64,000 bases of DNA from Sphingobacteriia bacterium RIFOXYC2_FULL_35_18. GTDB lineage: Bacteria > Bacteroidota > Bacteroidia > Chitinophagales > Chitinophagaceae. Made by a program: the position numbers and the translations under genes. Positions 1 to 9,005 of the stretch are shown piece after piece. The notes beneath the pieces are model-generated. The model ran no database searches and was not told where the DNA came from. It worked only from the letters and a program-made list of their open reading frames with translations. The stretch lies in NCBI GenBank assembly GCA_001829005.1, contig MIAG01000001.1, positions 526,308 to 590,307 on the forward strand, read 5' to 3'. Numbering within the stretch: the stretch's first letter is position 1; each line of letters starts with the position of its first letter.

Positions 1-2535
1 CTTAGCCATAGAACTCAAAATATTGATTGTGCTTAAAGTACTCCCCATATCATCATGTAAGTCTCTTGCTACTCTTGTTCTAATATTTTCTACTTCAATT
101 AATTTATTTAACCTTAATCGATGCATAGTATAGGCTATCAACCCTACAATAGTTAATAATAAACTGATAAACCATCCCGTTCTCCAAAATGGCGGTCTAA
201 TATAAATTTGCATACTACTTATATTCTTAGACCTATTGCCATCATTGTCCTCGCAATAAATTTGAAAAGTATAATTCCCTGGTCTCAAATAAGAATAGTT
301 GACTGTATTATTTCTATCTGCTTTTATCCAATCTTGGTCTATGCCTACCATTTTATAATAGTAGGTTAGTTTATCTCTTAAAATAAAACTGAGAGCAGAG
401 AAACTAATGGAAAAACTATTCTGGTGCGAATTCAATAGTACTTTTGGTAATAGTTGTAAAGAATCTACCGGTATATACGTATTCGACAATTTAAAATCGG
501 TAAAAGCTACGTCAGGAGGGATTGTGTTGTTTGTAAAAGAAGTTGGAGAAAAAAATAATAAGCCATTTGATCCGGCAAAAAGTACCTGCTGGTCTTTGGT
601 AATATAATCTGCTTCAGTTGTTAGGTTGGCAATTACAATACCATCCTTTTTTTCATAAGGAGTAATAACTCCGTTAACTGGATTATATCTACAAAGCCCA
701 TTCCTTGTAATCATCCAGCAGTTGCCTTTCTGGTCTTTTCTGATTCTTAGAACTGAATTGGCCGGTAATCCATCTTCAGTTGTTAGCCAAGTTACTTTCT
801 TAGTTTTTTTATTTATAAAATTGAGCGCACCTGCCGCAAATACCAATGTACTATCGTTTAGTTGATCTATATCATCTCCTCCTTTTTGAAAAAGGGGGTT
901 GTCTTTGTCTGAAACAGTATAGTGATGAATTAATTTTTTCCCATCTCCGCTAAAGCAATAAAGTCCTTGATTAAGAGAGGTTACCCATAGTAGTCCTTCC
1001 GAATCAAAGAAAATCTTTCTAACGATTGTGCCAATTTTCTGTACTACATCAAACCCTTTTCCATTGTATTTGATGATATCACCTCTTTGTGTACTCATCC
1101 AAATATTTCCTTGAGGATCTTCGGTAATAAATCGAATGGTTGCTCCTGCAACTTCTTTGGCTTCAAAATATTGCATTTTTTTAAATAAGGTGTCGTACAC
1201 CATATACTTGCCTGCCTGGCATCCCAGCCAAACTTTGCCATTACTGTGTTGGTATAAGCTCCAGATTTGTTGATACTGTATTTTTGATTCACTAGTAAAA
1301 TGCTTAGGCATATTACTAAGTAGTTCGTTTTTGTAGCTAGTTAAATTTTTAGTTAGTGTAAGTATTCCCGATCCCCATGTACTTAACCAAAAACCACCAT
1401 TATTTAATTCTAGAATATCTGTTATTTCTATTCCACCTTTTGTTTCACTAAAAATGAAATTAACTACATTTCCACTACTACTTTGATCACTAGACATGTA
1501 CAAGCCATTGTCGCTAGCAATCCAGATATTACCATCTCTGTCTTCGGTCATATGATGAATATGCTCATATTGAATTCCTATACTACTTCCAAATTCACTT
1601 TTATAAAAATTAAATTTATTTAAGCGTTGATTATAGCTGTACAATGCATTACTTCCATACATCCAAAGACTTCCAGACTTAGTTTCAAAAAAATATCTTA
1701 ATTCTTCATACTGTGGGTTCACATTCAATCCAGCCGTATCTGTTAACTCTTTACCAGAATAATCGTAAACCTGTCTTATATGTTTATCAGGCCAATTAAA
1801 TATCCAATACCGTTGTTGTTGGTCAATATAAACTTCTGTTATATTTTTCCATTCATCTCTTTTATTAAGCAAGGGTATTTGTAAGGGGTTGTATGCAGAA
1901 GTATAAACTTTTTTTGTTTTTCGATCGTAAACAGCCAATCCTTTATTAAAACAGGCAAACCATATTTGACCTGTTTGGGTATTTTCTGCAAAAGTTTGAT
2001 TAGCAATCCATCCTTTTGGCAGTACTATTTCTTTTTCTGGTAAAAAAGCTTTTTTACTAGGGCTATACCTAAATATTCCCACTCCGTGAATATTTAGAAA
2101 AGTATTTTGTTTGCTGTCTTGTTGTAAACGCATTCCACTTTTTGATGGAATTGGTTTAGCTGATTGGATAGGTATAGTTTCATATACCAATGAGGCATGG
2201 TTAAAAAGACCAATTTTCCCTTGTGAAGCAAAATTTAGTAATAGTTCTTGTTTTCCTACTGGAATAATTTGATGCAAATCTGCAATAGGCAGGTTGTCAT
2301 TGCTTGGCTTACTGGTGCCATAATTAATAAATCTATTCCCATCAAATCTTTGTAGACCGTTTGCTGTACCTACCCACATAAATCCTTGCTTGTCTTGGTA
2401 AACCGTATAGGTAACATTAGAGGCCAATCCTAAACCATCTTCTTTTCCGATTTTTAAAAATGCATACCCTTCTTTTTGAGCAACAGAAATTAAACTCCCA
2501 TGCAATAATATAAAGGCAAGTATCCATTTTTTCAT
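1..2535 (-). CDS. Two-component propeller sensor histidine kinase, 3' end outside window
   Basis: The gene runs off the left edge, leaving 845 codons from the ATG at 2533-2535. It opens with a signal peptide (MKKWILAFILLHG). Then come many short beta-propeller repeats of the type 'GNIWMST / GLLWVTS' typical of periplasmic two-component-regulator propellers. A Y_Y_Y-type domain follows (around residues 710-775, ending near 'YLRPGNYTFQIYC'), then one membrane helix (about 785-805) and the start of a HisKA_3 dimerisation domain with 'ARDLHDDMGSTLS', phospho-acceptor His827. HisKA_3 kinases normally pair with NarL/LuxR-type regulators; whether this one is a hybrid cannot be seen. The sensor probably reads a periplasmic ligand, unknown here. 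It is divergent from the GIN-like gene at 2713, with two short dyads in the shared spacer. Confidence 0.9.
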   Translation of the reverse strand, partial: MKKWILAFILLHGSLISVAQKEGYAFLKIGKEDGLGLASNVTYTVYQDKQGFMWVGTANGLQRFDGNRFINYGTSKPSNDNLPIADLHQIIPVGKQELLLNFASQGKIGLFNHASLVYETIPIQSAKPIPSKSGMRLQQDSKQNTFLNIHGVGIFRYSPSKKAFLPEKEIVLPKGWIANQTFAENTQTGQIWFACFNKGLAVYDRKTKKVYTSAYNPLQIPLLNKRDEWKNITEVYIDQQQRYWIFNWPDKHIRQVYDYSGKELTDTAGLNVNPQYEELRYFFETKSGSLWMYGSNALYSYNQRLNKFNFYKSEFGSSIGIQYEHIHHMTEDRDGNIWIASDNGLYMSSDQSSSGNVVNFIFSETKGGIEITDILELNNGGFWLSTWGSGILTLTKNLTSYKNELLSNMPKHFTSESKIQYQQIWSLYQHSNGKVWLGCQAGKYMVYDTLFKKMQYFEAKEVAGATIRFITEDPQGNIWMSTQRGDIIKYNGKGFDVVQKIGTIVRKIFFDSEGLLWVTSLNQGLYCFSGDGKKLIHHYTVSDKDNPLFQKGGDDIDQLNDSTLVFAAGALNFINKKTKKVTWLTTEDGLPANSVLRIRKDQKGNCWMITRNGLCRYNPVNGVITPYEKKDGIVIANLTTEADYITKDQQVLFAGSNGLLFFSPTSFTNNTIPPDVAFTDFKLSNTYIPVDSLQLLPKVLLNSHQNSFSISFSALSFILRDKLTYYYKMVGIDQDWIKADRNNTVNYSYLRPGNYTFQIYCEDNDGNRSKNISSMQIYIRPPFWRTGWFISLLLTIVGLIAYTMHRLRLNKLIEVENIRTRVARDLHDDMGSTLSTINILSSMAK

Positions 2536-2588
2536 TACTAACAAATTTACAAATGCTGTTTGGAAATTAACACTATGTGAGACAAAAC

Positions 2589-2602
2589 CACATGTTTATG
2601 TG
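2589..2602. repeat. Short inverted repeat CACAT-N4-ATGTG
   Basis: Perfect 5-bp dyad with a 4-base spacer, in the spacer between the divergent kinase gene (start 2535) and the GIN-like gene (start 2713). A second copy with a 2-base spacer lies at 2631-2642. It could be an operator half-site pair for a regulator; that is inference from position and symmetry only. Confidence 0.4.
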
Positions 2603-2630
2603 AGCTTCTGGCCTATAAAGGATCAATTTT

Positions 2631-2642
2631 CACATCTATGTG
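2631..2642. repeat. Short inverted repeat CACAT-N2-ATGTG
   Basis: Second dyad of the same half-sites as at 2589-2602, in the same divergent spacer. A single TATGTGAG also occurs near 2574. The rest of the 177-base spacer (2536-2712) is AT-rich with no gene that I can see. Confidence 0.4.
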
Positions 2643-2712
2643 CGGTTGATAAAGCGTTTTTTGTTGGCCATTTTTGCTGTATCAAAATTATTAAAATCAA
2701 AAATTCAATTTT

Positions 2713-3201
2713 ATGAAAAACGTATTCCTCTCATTCGCATTTACTGCACTTTGTTTTAGTGCAATTGCATCAACGGGTATGAAGCCTACTTTTAAAGCTG
2801 GCAAAGCAATAGCCGCTCCTTATAAGAGATTGGTTGTTTATGGAAATTTAAAAGTGGTGCTTGTTAGTGCAGATCAACAGCATGTTTTTATTGCTCCTCA
2901 ATCTGAGTCTGCAAAAGTAAATACCATTTACAGTAAGAATGAATTGGTATTAGATGGATCGTCTGTAAGCGAACTTGGTCAAGTTACTGTTAGGGTTCCA
3001 GTTAATCAATTAGAATTACTAGAAATAATAGGAAATGCAACAGTACTTTCTGAGAGCACTTTAAATATTAATAACCTTATCGTGTCTATGCAAGGAGAAG
3101 GTAAAATAAATATTAAGAACACCGGATCTATTAAGGTTAAATCTGATAATGGATATCATTTTAAAACAATTACCCAAAAAGGAAATGTTTGTATAGAATA
3201 A
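2713..3201 (+). CDS. Secreted GIN-domain-like (DUF2807-like) protein
   Basis: A 162-residue protein with a signal peptide (first about 20 residues, cleavage near 'AIAS'). The rest alternates short beta strands ('LVVYGNLKVVLVSADQQ', 'LVLDGSS', 'LNINNLIVSMQGEGKINI'), resembling the right-handed beta structure of the GIN/DUF2807 'auto-transporter adhesin head' family common in Bacteroidota. It is shorter than the usual family members of about 220-260 residues, so the match is tentative. Role unknown; probably periplasmic or surface-located. The DinB-like gene starts 7 bases after its stop, so the two are probably co-transcribed. Confidence 0.8.
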   Translation: MKNVFLSFAFTALCFSAIASTGMKPTFKAGKAIAAPYKRLVVYGNLKVVLVSADQQHVFIAPQSESAKVNTIYSKNELVLDGSSVSELGQVTVRVPVNQLELLEIIGNATVLSESTLNINNLIVSMQGEGKINIKNTGSIKVKSDNGYHFKTITQKGNVCIE

Positions 3202-3208
3202 ATTAGCC

Positions 3209-3817
3209 ATGTTAAACACGAAAGAATTTTTAAAGTCACTCACTAGTCAACTATCTCAGATTGAGCTAACTTTTGCAGCCGAAATTGCAAATGCAAATGA
3301 AGATAGTTTGAATGCTATACCCAACTATGGTGGTTGGTCTATTTTGCAGGTTTTAGATCATTTGAATTTCTACAATCGATGGTATTTACCCAAAATTGAA
3401 GCTGCCATTAAAAAAAGCCTAATGCAGAAGAAAAGCATTCCTGAATTTTATAAATCTGGATGGTTGGGTGCCTATTTTATTAAGATGATGCAGCCAAAAT
3501 TAAACGGCAGCCTCGCTTCTAAAATGGAAGCTCCCAAAAATGCAATTCCAGCAACTATATTAAATGCTGAATTGGTTTTAAATGAATTCTCGGCTCACTT
3601 AGTTCATTTAAACCGTTTGCTAGACTTGGCTATTAATGCCGATATCAATAATACCAGAGTAGTTACTTCACTTTCCTCATGGATTAGTTTGAAAACTGGA
3701 GATAGTATGGCTTTTTTGCTTGCGCATATGGAAAGGCATTTTCTACAGATTATGCGCATTAAAAAAAGTATACCACATAAATATGTGATGTCTGAGTTGG
3801 AAACTCAGTCTTTTTAA
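3209..3817 (+). CDS. DinB-like four-helix protein
   Basis: A 202-residue soluble, mostly helical protein. 'SILQVLDHLNFYNRWYLP' near residues 45-62 and 'LAHMERHFLQIMRI' near 172-185 supply spaced histidines as in the DinB/YfiT superfamily metal site. Many such proteins are thiol-dependent transferases or have unknown function; no substrate can be named here. The ATG at 3209 lies 7 bases after the upstream stop, which suggests an operon with the GIN-like gene. A CACAT-N4-ATGTG dyad lies inside the last codons of this gene. Confidence 0.8.
   Translation: MLNTKEFLKSLTSQLSQIELTFAAEIANANEDSLNAIPNYGGWSILQVLDHLNFYNRWYLPKIEAAIKKSLMQKKSIPEFYKSGWLGAYFIKMMQPKLNGSLASKMEAPKNAIPATILNAELVLNEFSAHLVHLNRLLDLAINADINNTRVVTSLSSWISLKTGDSMAFLLAHMERHFLQIMRIKKSIPHKYVMSELETQSF
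3774..3787. repeat. Third CACAT-N4-ATGTG dyad, inside the 3' end of the DinB-like gene
   Basis: Same half-sites and spacer length as 2589-2602, but located within coding sequence about 175 bases before the TonB-receptor start. A looser dyad (TCAC-N8-GTGA, 3897-3912) is even closer to that start. Being inside a gene, it may be chance. Confidence 0.25.
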
Positions 3818-3961
3818 TCAACCAATGGTAAAATGTAAAGATGAATGGTTGCCAAAGAATGAAATAAGACAATTCACTTTATTCTAGTATTTTTTTTCAC
3901 CTCTTTATGTGATTTTCTTACTGCTTTCTTTCAACAACTTTTGTATCCTCAAACCTTTTTT

Positions 3962-6385
3962 ATGTCAAAGTTATTTACACTCTTCTTTTTTGTTGGATTA
4001 TTTCTTTCAGCTTCTGCAGCAAAGGATAATAATATTAACGGTTCTGTTATTGCGGAAGGCAAGCCAATCAGTGGCGCAGTTGTTTATTTATTAAAAGACA
4101 CTGGCTCTGCTATTGTAAAAACAACTATCACTGATGCAGATGGTAAGTTCAGTTTTAATAGTCCCCTGGCTAATTTTCGTATTACCGTGAATGCAATGGG
4201 CTATAATGAATTTACTAGTAGCATTAAGCAACCAGGTTTGCCGATTGAAGCGGTTTTAACACCTTCGGAAAAACAAATGACGTCTGTTACAGTAGTTGCT
4301 CAAAGAAAATTAGTAGAAGTTAGAACAGACAAAACAGTAATTAATGTGGATGCTGCTCCTACTAATATTGGAACAACTGCCTTGGAAGTGCTTGAAAAAG
4401 CACCAGGTGTAATGGTAGATAAAGATGGAAATATCTCTATGTTAGGCAAAGCGGGTGTTGTAATCATGATTGATGGTAAGCCTACTTATATGAGTAGCAC
4501 TGATGTTGCTAATTATTTAAAATCTTTAAGTAGCACTCAGCTAGACCAAATTGAATTAATTACACAGCCTTCCGCAAAATTTGATGCAGCTGGTAATGCT
4601 GGCATTATTAATATCAAAACGAAAACGAATAAACCAATGGGTACAAATGGTACTATTGGAGCAACTTATTCTCAAGGTGTAAACAGAAGATTGGCTTTGA
4701 ATGGTAGTTTAGGATATAGAAAAGGGAAGTTGAATTTGTTTGGAAGTGTTAACTACTTCGATAATATCTCTTTTAATAGAATAGAATTATCTAGAAATAT
4801 TTTGAATCCTAATACGAAAGATATTTTATCTGTTCTTGATCAAACTACTGATATGGGTGTTCGTGTAAAGCCCTTGAATACCAAGTTTAGCCTAGATTAT
4901 TTAGCAACTAAAAATACCAGCTTCGGTATTTCATTCTCTCATAATTACAATAACAATTTCTTCACCTTGCCTACTAGAATGAACGTGAGTGATGCCTCAG
5001 GAGTTTTACAGGGTGTTTATAATTCAACTACTGAGAATGCAATGACTATTAATAACAGTATTGGCAATATTTATTGGAAAACCAAATTAGATACTACTGG
5101 TAAGGAGTTAAGTGCAGATGTTGATTTTATTAGAAATAGTTCAGACTTTAAGCAAAACATGAGCAGTTATTATTATCCTCAATTAAATAATCCTGCTGAG
5201 GCTCCCTATATTTTAAGAGGCATTAATCCCTCTATAATAAATGTTTATACCGGAAAAATTGATTATGTACACCCGCTAAAAAATAATGCAAAATTTGAAG
5301 CAGGTATTAAAGCAAGTATTGTTGAAACAGATAACAATTCACTCTTTAATGTACTAAAAAATAATGCCTGGGAAGTAGATCCAAGAAGTAATGAATTTAT
5401 TTACAAAGAAAATATATATGCCGCTTATTTGAATGGAAACAAGCAATGGAAAAAATGGGGTTTACAATTGGGTGTTCGTTTAGAAAACACCATCATGAAT
5501 GGCAATCAGGTTACTACTAATCAACAATTTGAGCGTAATTTATTACAATTATTCCCCACTGCCTTTGTAAGTTATAAAGCTACTGATATCAGTACGTTCA
5601 CGTTGAATTTTGGGCGTCGTATTGATCGTCCTAACTATAGAGATTTAAATCCTTTTCAACTTTTATTAAATCCGTTTACCTATAACCAGGGTAATCCAAA
5701 TTTGAGACCTCAGTTTACTCAAAATGCCGAGTTAGGGTATAGTTTAAAAAACGGAATGTTCACTGCTAAATTAGGATATTCTAATACAACTGATATTATT
5801 ACACAAGTTATAAGGGCAAATGATATTACTAAAGTAACCTATCAAACAACAGAGAATATTGCTTCTAGAGAGAATATCAATTTTAGTGTTGGATTTAATA
5901 AGTCGCTTAATAAAGTAATCACTACTGGTTTGTTTGGAAATCTTTATTACAATAAATACAGAGGAGAGTTTAATGGGCAGCCTTTAAACGAATCATTCAC
6001 TTCCTTCTCACTAAATATGAATAACCAATTCAAGTTTGGTAAAGGCTGGTCTGCTGAACTAAGCGGGTTCTACAATCACAAAAACTTGTTGCTTGCTCAA
6101 GCATTTATTGAACCCATGTGGCAAGTTGGCTTTGGAGTAAGTAAACAAGTATTCAATAATAAAGGAACCATCCGTTTGTCTGCAAGAGATATTTTCTTCT
6201 CACAAATTGTGAGAATTGATCAACAATATCAAAACCTCGACAGCAGATTCAAGCAGTTTTCTGATAGCAGACATGTAGCTCTTTCCTTCACTTACCGTTT
6301 TGCAAAAAATGCTTCAAATGTGGTGAGAAGAAGCGGTGGTGCTTCTCAAGAAGAACAAAACCGAGTAGGAGGCGGAAACAATTAA
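3962..6385 (+). CDS. TonB-dependent outer-membrane receptor (beta-barrel type 3)
   Basis: 807 residues from the ATG at 3962; an in-frame TTG at 3941 is a less likely start. A signal peptide ends near 'LSASAAKD'. A CarboxypepD_reg-like domain follows (about 25-105, 'INGSVIAEGKPISGAVVYLL'). Next is a TonB plug (about 120-215, 'ALEVLEKAPGVMVDKDG', 'IITQPSAKFDAAGNAGIINIK'), then a long aromatic-rich barrel of the OMP_b-brl_3 type. The C-terminus is not the usual aromatic residue but a Gly/Asn/Arg-rich tail after 'ALSFTYRFA'. The substrate is unknown, and no SusD-like partner lies next to it. It probably imports a ligand across the outer membrane with TonB energy. Confidence 0.92.
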   Translation: MSKLFTLFFFVGLFLSASAAKDNNINGSVIAEGKPISGAVVYLLKDTGSAIVKTTITDADGKFSFNSPLANFRITVNAMGYNEFTSSIKQPGLPIEAVLTPSEKQMTSVTVVAQRKLVEVRTDKTVINVDAAPTNIGTTALEVLEKAPGVMVDKDGNISMLGKAGVVIMIDGKPTYMSSTDVANYLKSLSSTQLDQIELITQPSAKFDAAGNAGIINIKTKTNKPMGTNGTIGATYSQGVNRRLALNGSLGYRKGKLNLFGSVNYFDNISFNRIELSRNILNPNTKDILSVLDQTTDMGVRVKPLNTKFSLDYLATKNTSFGISFSHNYNNNFFTLPTRMNVSDASGVLQGVYNSTTENAMTINNSIGNIYWKTKLDTTGKELSADVDFIRNSSDFKQNMSSYYYPQLNNPAEAPYILRGINPSIINVYTGKIDYVHPLKNNAKFEAGIKASIVETDNNSLFNVLKNNAWEVDPRSNEFIYKENIYAAYLNGNKQWKKWGLQLGVRLENTIMNGNQVTTNQQFERNLLQLFPTAFVSYKATDISTFTLNFGRRIDRPNYRDLNPFQLLLNPFTYNQGNPNLRPQFTQNAELGYSLKNGMFTAKLGYSNTTDIITQVIRANDITKVTYQTTENIASRENINFSVGFNKSLNKVITTGLFGNLYYNKYRGEFNGQPLNESFTSFSLNMNNQFKFGKGWSAELSGFYNHKNLLLAQAFIEPMWQVGFGVSKQVFNNKGTIRLSARDIFFSQIVRIDQQYQNLDSRFKQFSDSRHVALSFTYRFAKNASNVVRRSGGASQEEQNRVGGGNN

Positions 6386-6407
6386 TCATATTTTATAAAT
6401 AATAGCA

Positions 6408-6989
6408 ATGAAAAAGTTATTTGTATTAGCTAGTTTAGTTAGCATGGGGGCTTTAATCCAGTCATGTTTAGATAATTCTAATCAAACCCAAAAACATGCT
6501 GTTTCAAAAGAGCAAAGTATTGAGCGTGGTAAATACCTAGTGAAGATTACGGGTTGCGGAGATTGTCATTCCCCCAAGAAAATGGGTCCAATGGGTCCAT
6601 ATGAAGACAGTGCTCAATTGCTGTCAGGATTCAGGGCTAATGATGTTTTGCCTGAAATTGATACCAATAGTTTAAAAAGAGGATGGGCATTATTTTATGC
6701 AGAAGGAACTGCAATGGTTTCTCCTGTAGGCATATCTTATGCTGCCAATATTACTTCGGATACCACGGGCATTGGTTCTTGGAATTTTGATCAATTTAAA
6801 ATTGCAATGACCAAGGGTAAATGGAAGGGCTTAGAAAACAATCGTCACTTGCTTCCTCCCATGCCTTGGCAAAACTTTGCTCAAATGAAAGAAGAAGATT
6901 TAAGGGCGATCTACGACTATTTAATGAGTACCAAACCAGTTAAAAATTTAGTCCCTTCTGCCGTACCCTCTGTACTTCAACAGCTTTAA
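6408..6989 (+). CDS. Mono-heme c-type cytochrome lipoprotein
   Basis: A 193-residue protein with a lipoprotein-like signal (Cys20 after 'GALIQS'). One canonical heme site C50-G-D-C53-H54 is present, and 'LLPPMPW' near residue 148 supplies a candidate axial Met. The C-terminal 'MKEEDLRAIYDYLMS' is the final helix typical of cytochrome c folds. It starts 22 bases after the TonB receptor and may be co-transcribed. It probably carries electrons in the periplasm; its redox partner is not visible. Confidence 0.85.
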   Translation: MKKLFVLASLVSMGALIQSCLDNSNQTQKHAVSKEQSIERGKYLVKITGCGDCHSPKKMGPMGPYEDSAQLLSGFRANDVLPEIDTNSLKRGWALFYAEGTAMVSPVGISYAANITSDTTGIGSWNFDQFKIAMTKGKWKGLENNRHLLPPMPWQNFAQMKEEDLRAIYDYLMSTKPVKNLVPSAVPSVLQQL

Positions 6990-7007
6990 AATCCAATGTT
7001 TGAATGT

Positions 7008-7349
7008 TTACTCTTCTGTGGCTGCTGGTAATTCAGCGGCCACTCCTTTTATAAGGAGTTGAAATTTTGTATTCAGAGATACCGTAAACTCTCCGCCTTC
7101 TAAAATCAATTTAGTATTGGCATCGTCTAACATTACACTGGCCAAATCTGATGCTAATGCAGAGCTGCTGATTAAATTAGCTACTTTGCCATTTTTAAAT
7201 TCAATAGTGAATTTATACCCTGCTTTTCTTCCGGTTCCTAAACGCTCAAAATCAATTCTATTAAGGTCAAGCACTTGGTTATCCTGCTTGGTTCTCTTTA
7301 ATAATATGCGAATAATCGGTAGGTACTTGGTCCAAATCTGGGCGTACAT
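7008..7349 (-). CDS. Conserved small protein of unknown function
   Basis: A 113-residue protein without signal peptide or membrane helix. The N-terminus is basic and helical ('LPIIRILLKRTKQ'); the rest is beta-rich ('YKFTIEFKNGKVANLISSS', 'LILEGGEFTVSLNTKFQLLI'). Codon usage and the balanced protein composition support a real gene. It stands alone, convergent to the cytochrome gene (18 bases between stops) and divergent from the nucleoid-associated protein gene. I do not recognise a function. Confidence 0.75.
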   Translation of the reverse strand: MYAQIWTKYLPIIRILLKRTKQDNQVLDLNRIDFERLGTGRKAGYKFTIEFKNGKVANLISSSALASDLASVMLDDANTKLILEGGEFTVSLNTKFQLLIKGVAAELPAATEE

Positions 7350-7452
7350 GTAGCAGGGTTAATGGTTAAGAATGATACAAAGGTCCGAAAATTATTGACG
7401 ATTTCCGAATTTGGTTTTTAAAAGGCTGCTTATCTTCTATATTCGCAGTACT

Positions 7453-8490
7453 ATGAATGCAATTTCCGGCGTAATAATAAACAAGCTAATGGTGCACCAG
7501 GCGGGCAATGCAGCCCAAGGAAGCTCCCTAATTTTATCTGAAACGGCTCACGAAATTCCCGATGAATTTTGGCAGCAGACATTGACCCATTTTTTCCTAA
7601 AACCCTTTAATGAGGCCGAACAATACCAATTGAACCAAGAAAACAACCTAGTTTATGATACTATTGTTCAGGTATTTGAAGGGGATATCACATTTGAAAC
7701 TGGGAGTAAAAAGTTAGCGGAACATTTTCATGTAAAGAGTCAGTCTGTTTTTGCTAAATCGGGTGAGTTTTATATGGTATTTTTTGAAAATATACCTTTT
7801 GATGATGGTTTTACCGATGCAATTGGTCTTTTTCATACCAGCACTAAAGACCAATTTTTAAAAGTTAAGACCCAGCCAGCTGGCATCAATTTGTCTATTG
7901 AGGACGGAATTGACCTCAAAAAGCCTGAAAAAGGGGTGATTTTGCTAAGAAAAGAGCAAAATCAAGGGTTTTTAGCCTTGATTCATGAATCTACAGCTTC
8001 TAAACAAGGAGATGCTGCATTTTGGAAATCGGCCTTCTTACAAGCGGCTCCAATTATTAACAGTTACCATAATACCAATGAAACTTTGGGAATGTGTAAG
8101 CTTTTTATCAGCAATGAATTAACCGAGCATTTTGATACTAACAAAACCGATCAAATTGATATGCTGCAAAGAAGCATGGATTATTTTAAAACCCATGATC
8201 AATTTCAGATAGATGAGTTTAGTAAAGAGGTATTATACCACCCCGAAGTAATTGATAGCTTTACCCAGTATAAACAACAATATGAAGTAGCGAAGCAAGT
8301 TAATATTGAGGACGAATTTGCTATTAATCCAGCGGCTATTCAAAAACAACAAAGGCATTTTAAGAGCATACTTAAATTAGATAAAAACTTTCATGTGTAT
8401 GTGCATGGCAGAAGAGATTTGATAGAGAAGGGCTATGATGAAATGACGGGCAAACATTACTATAAACTTTACTTTGATCAGGAACAGTAA
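7453..8490 (+). CDS. 37-kDa nucleoid-associated protein (NdpA/YejK family)
   Basis: 345 residues from the ATG at 7453; an in-frame ATG at 7411 would add 14 residues unlike the family start. The C-terminal half ('YKQQYEVAKQVNIEDEFAIN', 'KSILKLDKNFHVYVHGRRDL', ending 'GKHYYKLYFDQ') fits the NA37 family of DNA-associated proteins, about 335-345 residues long. In Enterobacteria YejK is abundant on the nucleoid with poorly defined function. It ends directly against the convergent gene at 8491 with no intervening base. Confidence 0.85.
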   Translation: MNAISGVIINKLMVHQAGNAAQGSSLILSETAHEIPDEFWQQTLTHFFLKPFNEAEQYQLNQENNLVYDTIVQVFEGDITFETGSKKLAEHFHVKSQSVFAKSGEFYMVFFENIPFDDGFTDAIGLFHTSTKDQFLKVKTQPAGINLSIEDGIDLKKPEKGVILLRKEQNQGFLALIHESTASKQGDAAFWKSAFLQAAPIINSYHNTNETLGMCKLFISNELTEHFDTNKTDQIDMLQRSMDYFKTHDQFQIDEFSKEVLYHPEVIDSFTQYKQQYEVAKQVNIEDEFAINPAAIQKQQRHFKSILKLDKNFHVYVHGRRDLIEKGYDEMTGKHYYKLYFDQEQ

Positions 8491-8964
8491 TCAGCATTCA
8501 TTCATCATTTGTAAATAGTCGTATTGTAGGTCTTCATGTAGTGTACCAATTGCGGCATTTAACTTTTTAATTTGTTGTTTATACAAATTAGCCAATGCGG
8601 TGCTTTTCATAAATGGTATACCTGATCTTTTTAGGCTTAAACTAAAATGAAGTAAAATAGCTACTTCTGCTTGCTTAGAACCTGTATAACGTATATGTTT
8701 ACTAGCAATCCTCAGAATTTTACGAAGGGTTTTCTTTACAAAATAGAGGTTTTGGCCTGGATCTATTTCACTAAATACGTCTGTAATAAGTTGATTTACT
8801 TCAGCTATATATGCTTCTTCGTTATGTGCTTCAAATAACAAGTAGGTAAGTAATTCTTTATTCTCTTTTTTGAATTTTGCCAGTCTCAAACAAAGTTCAG
8901 CCAACTCTTTGCTGGAGTTGCTCATTAAAGCTTGTTTGATCTCGTGCACAGATGCTGCTTTCAT
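8491..8964 (-). CDS. Conserved helical protein of unknown function
   Basis: 157 residues from the ATG at 8964; a start at 8991 would overlap the divergent promoter region. The protein is soluble and almost entirely helical, rich in Lys, Leu and Ala ('ALMSNSSKELAELCLRLAKF', 'YFVKKTLRKILRIASKHIRY'). It resembles HEAT-like helical repeats but I do not recognise a named family. It is divergent from the sugar-isomerase-like gene, with 41 bases between start codons, so the two promoters must overlap. Confidence 0.7.
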   Translation of the reverse strand: MKAASVHEIKQALMSNSSKELAELCLRLAKFKKENKELLTYLLFEAHNEEAYIAEVNQLITDVFSEIDPGQNLYFVKKTLRKILRIASKHIRYTGSKQAEVAILLHFSLSLKRSGIPFMKSTALANLYKQQIKKLNAAIGTLHEDLQYDYLQMMNEC

Positions 8965-9005
8965 ACAAAATTTGCGTACTTTGGTTATCACAAAAAATTA
9001 AAAAT

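Noticed and set aside
407..607. Short forward open frame inside the propeller kinase
   Set aside because: It lies entirely within a well-supported reverse-strand gene with clear domain motifs.
1095..1292. Short reverse open frame inside the propeller kinase
   Set aside because: Different frame from the real gene, whose reading frame is continuous through this position.
3909..4094. 61-residue forward frame at the TonB receptor start
   Set aside because: Overlaps the signal peptide and CarboxypepD_reg domain of the receptor in another frame.
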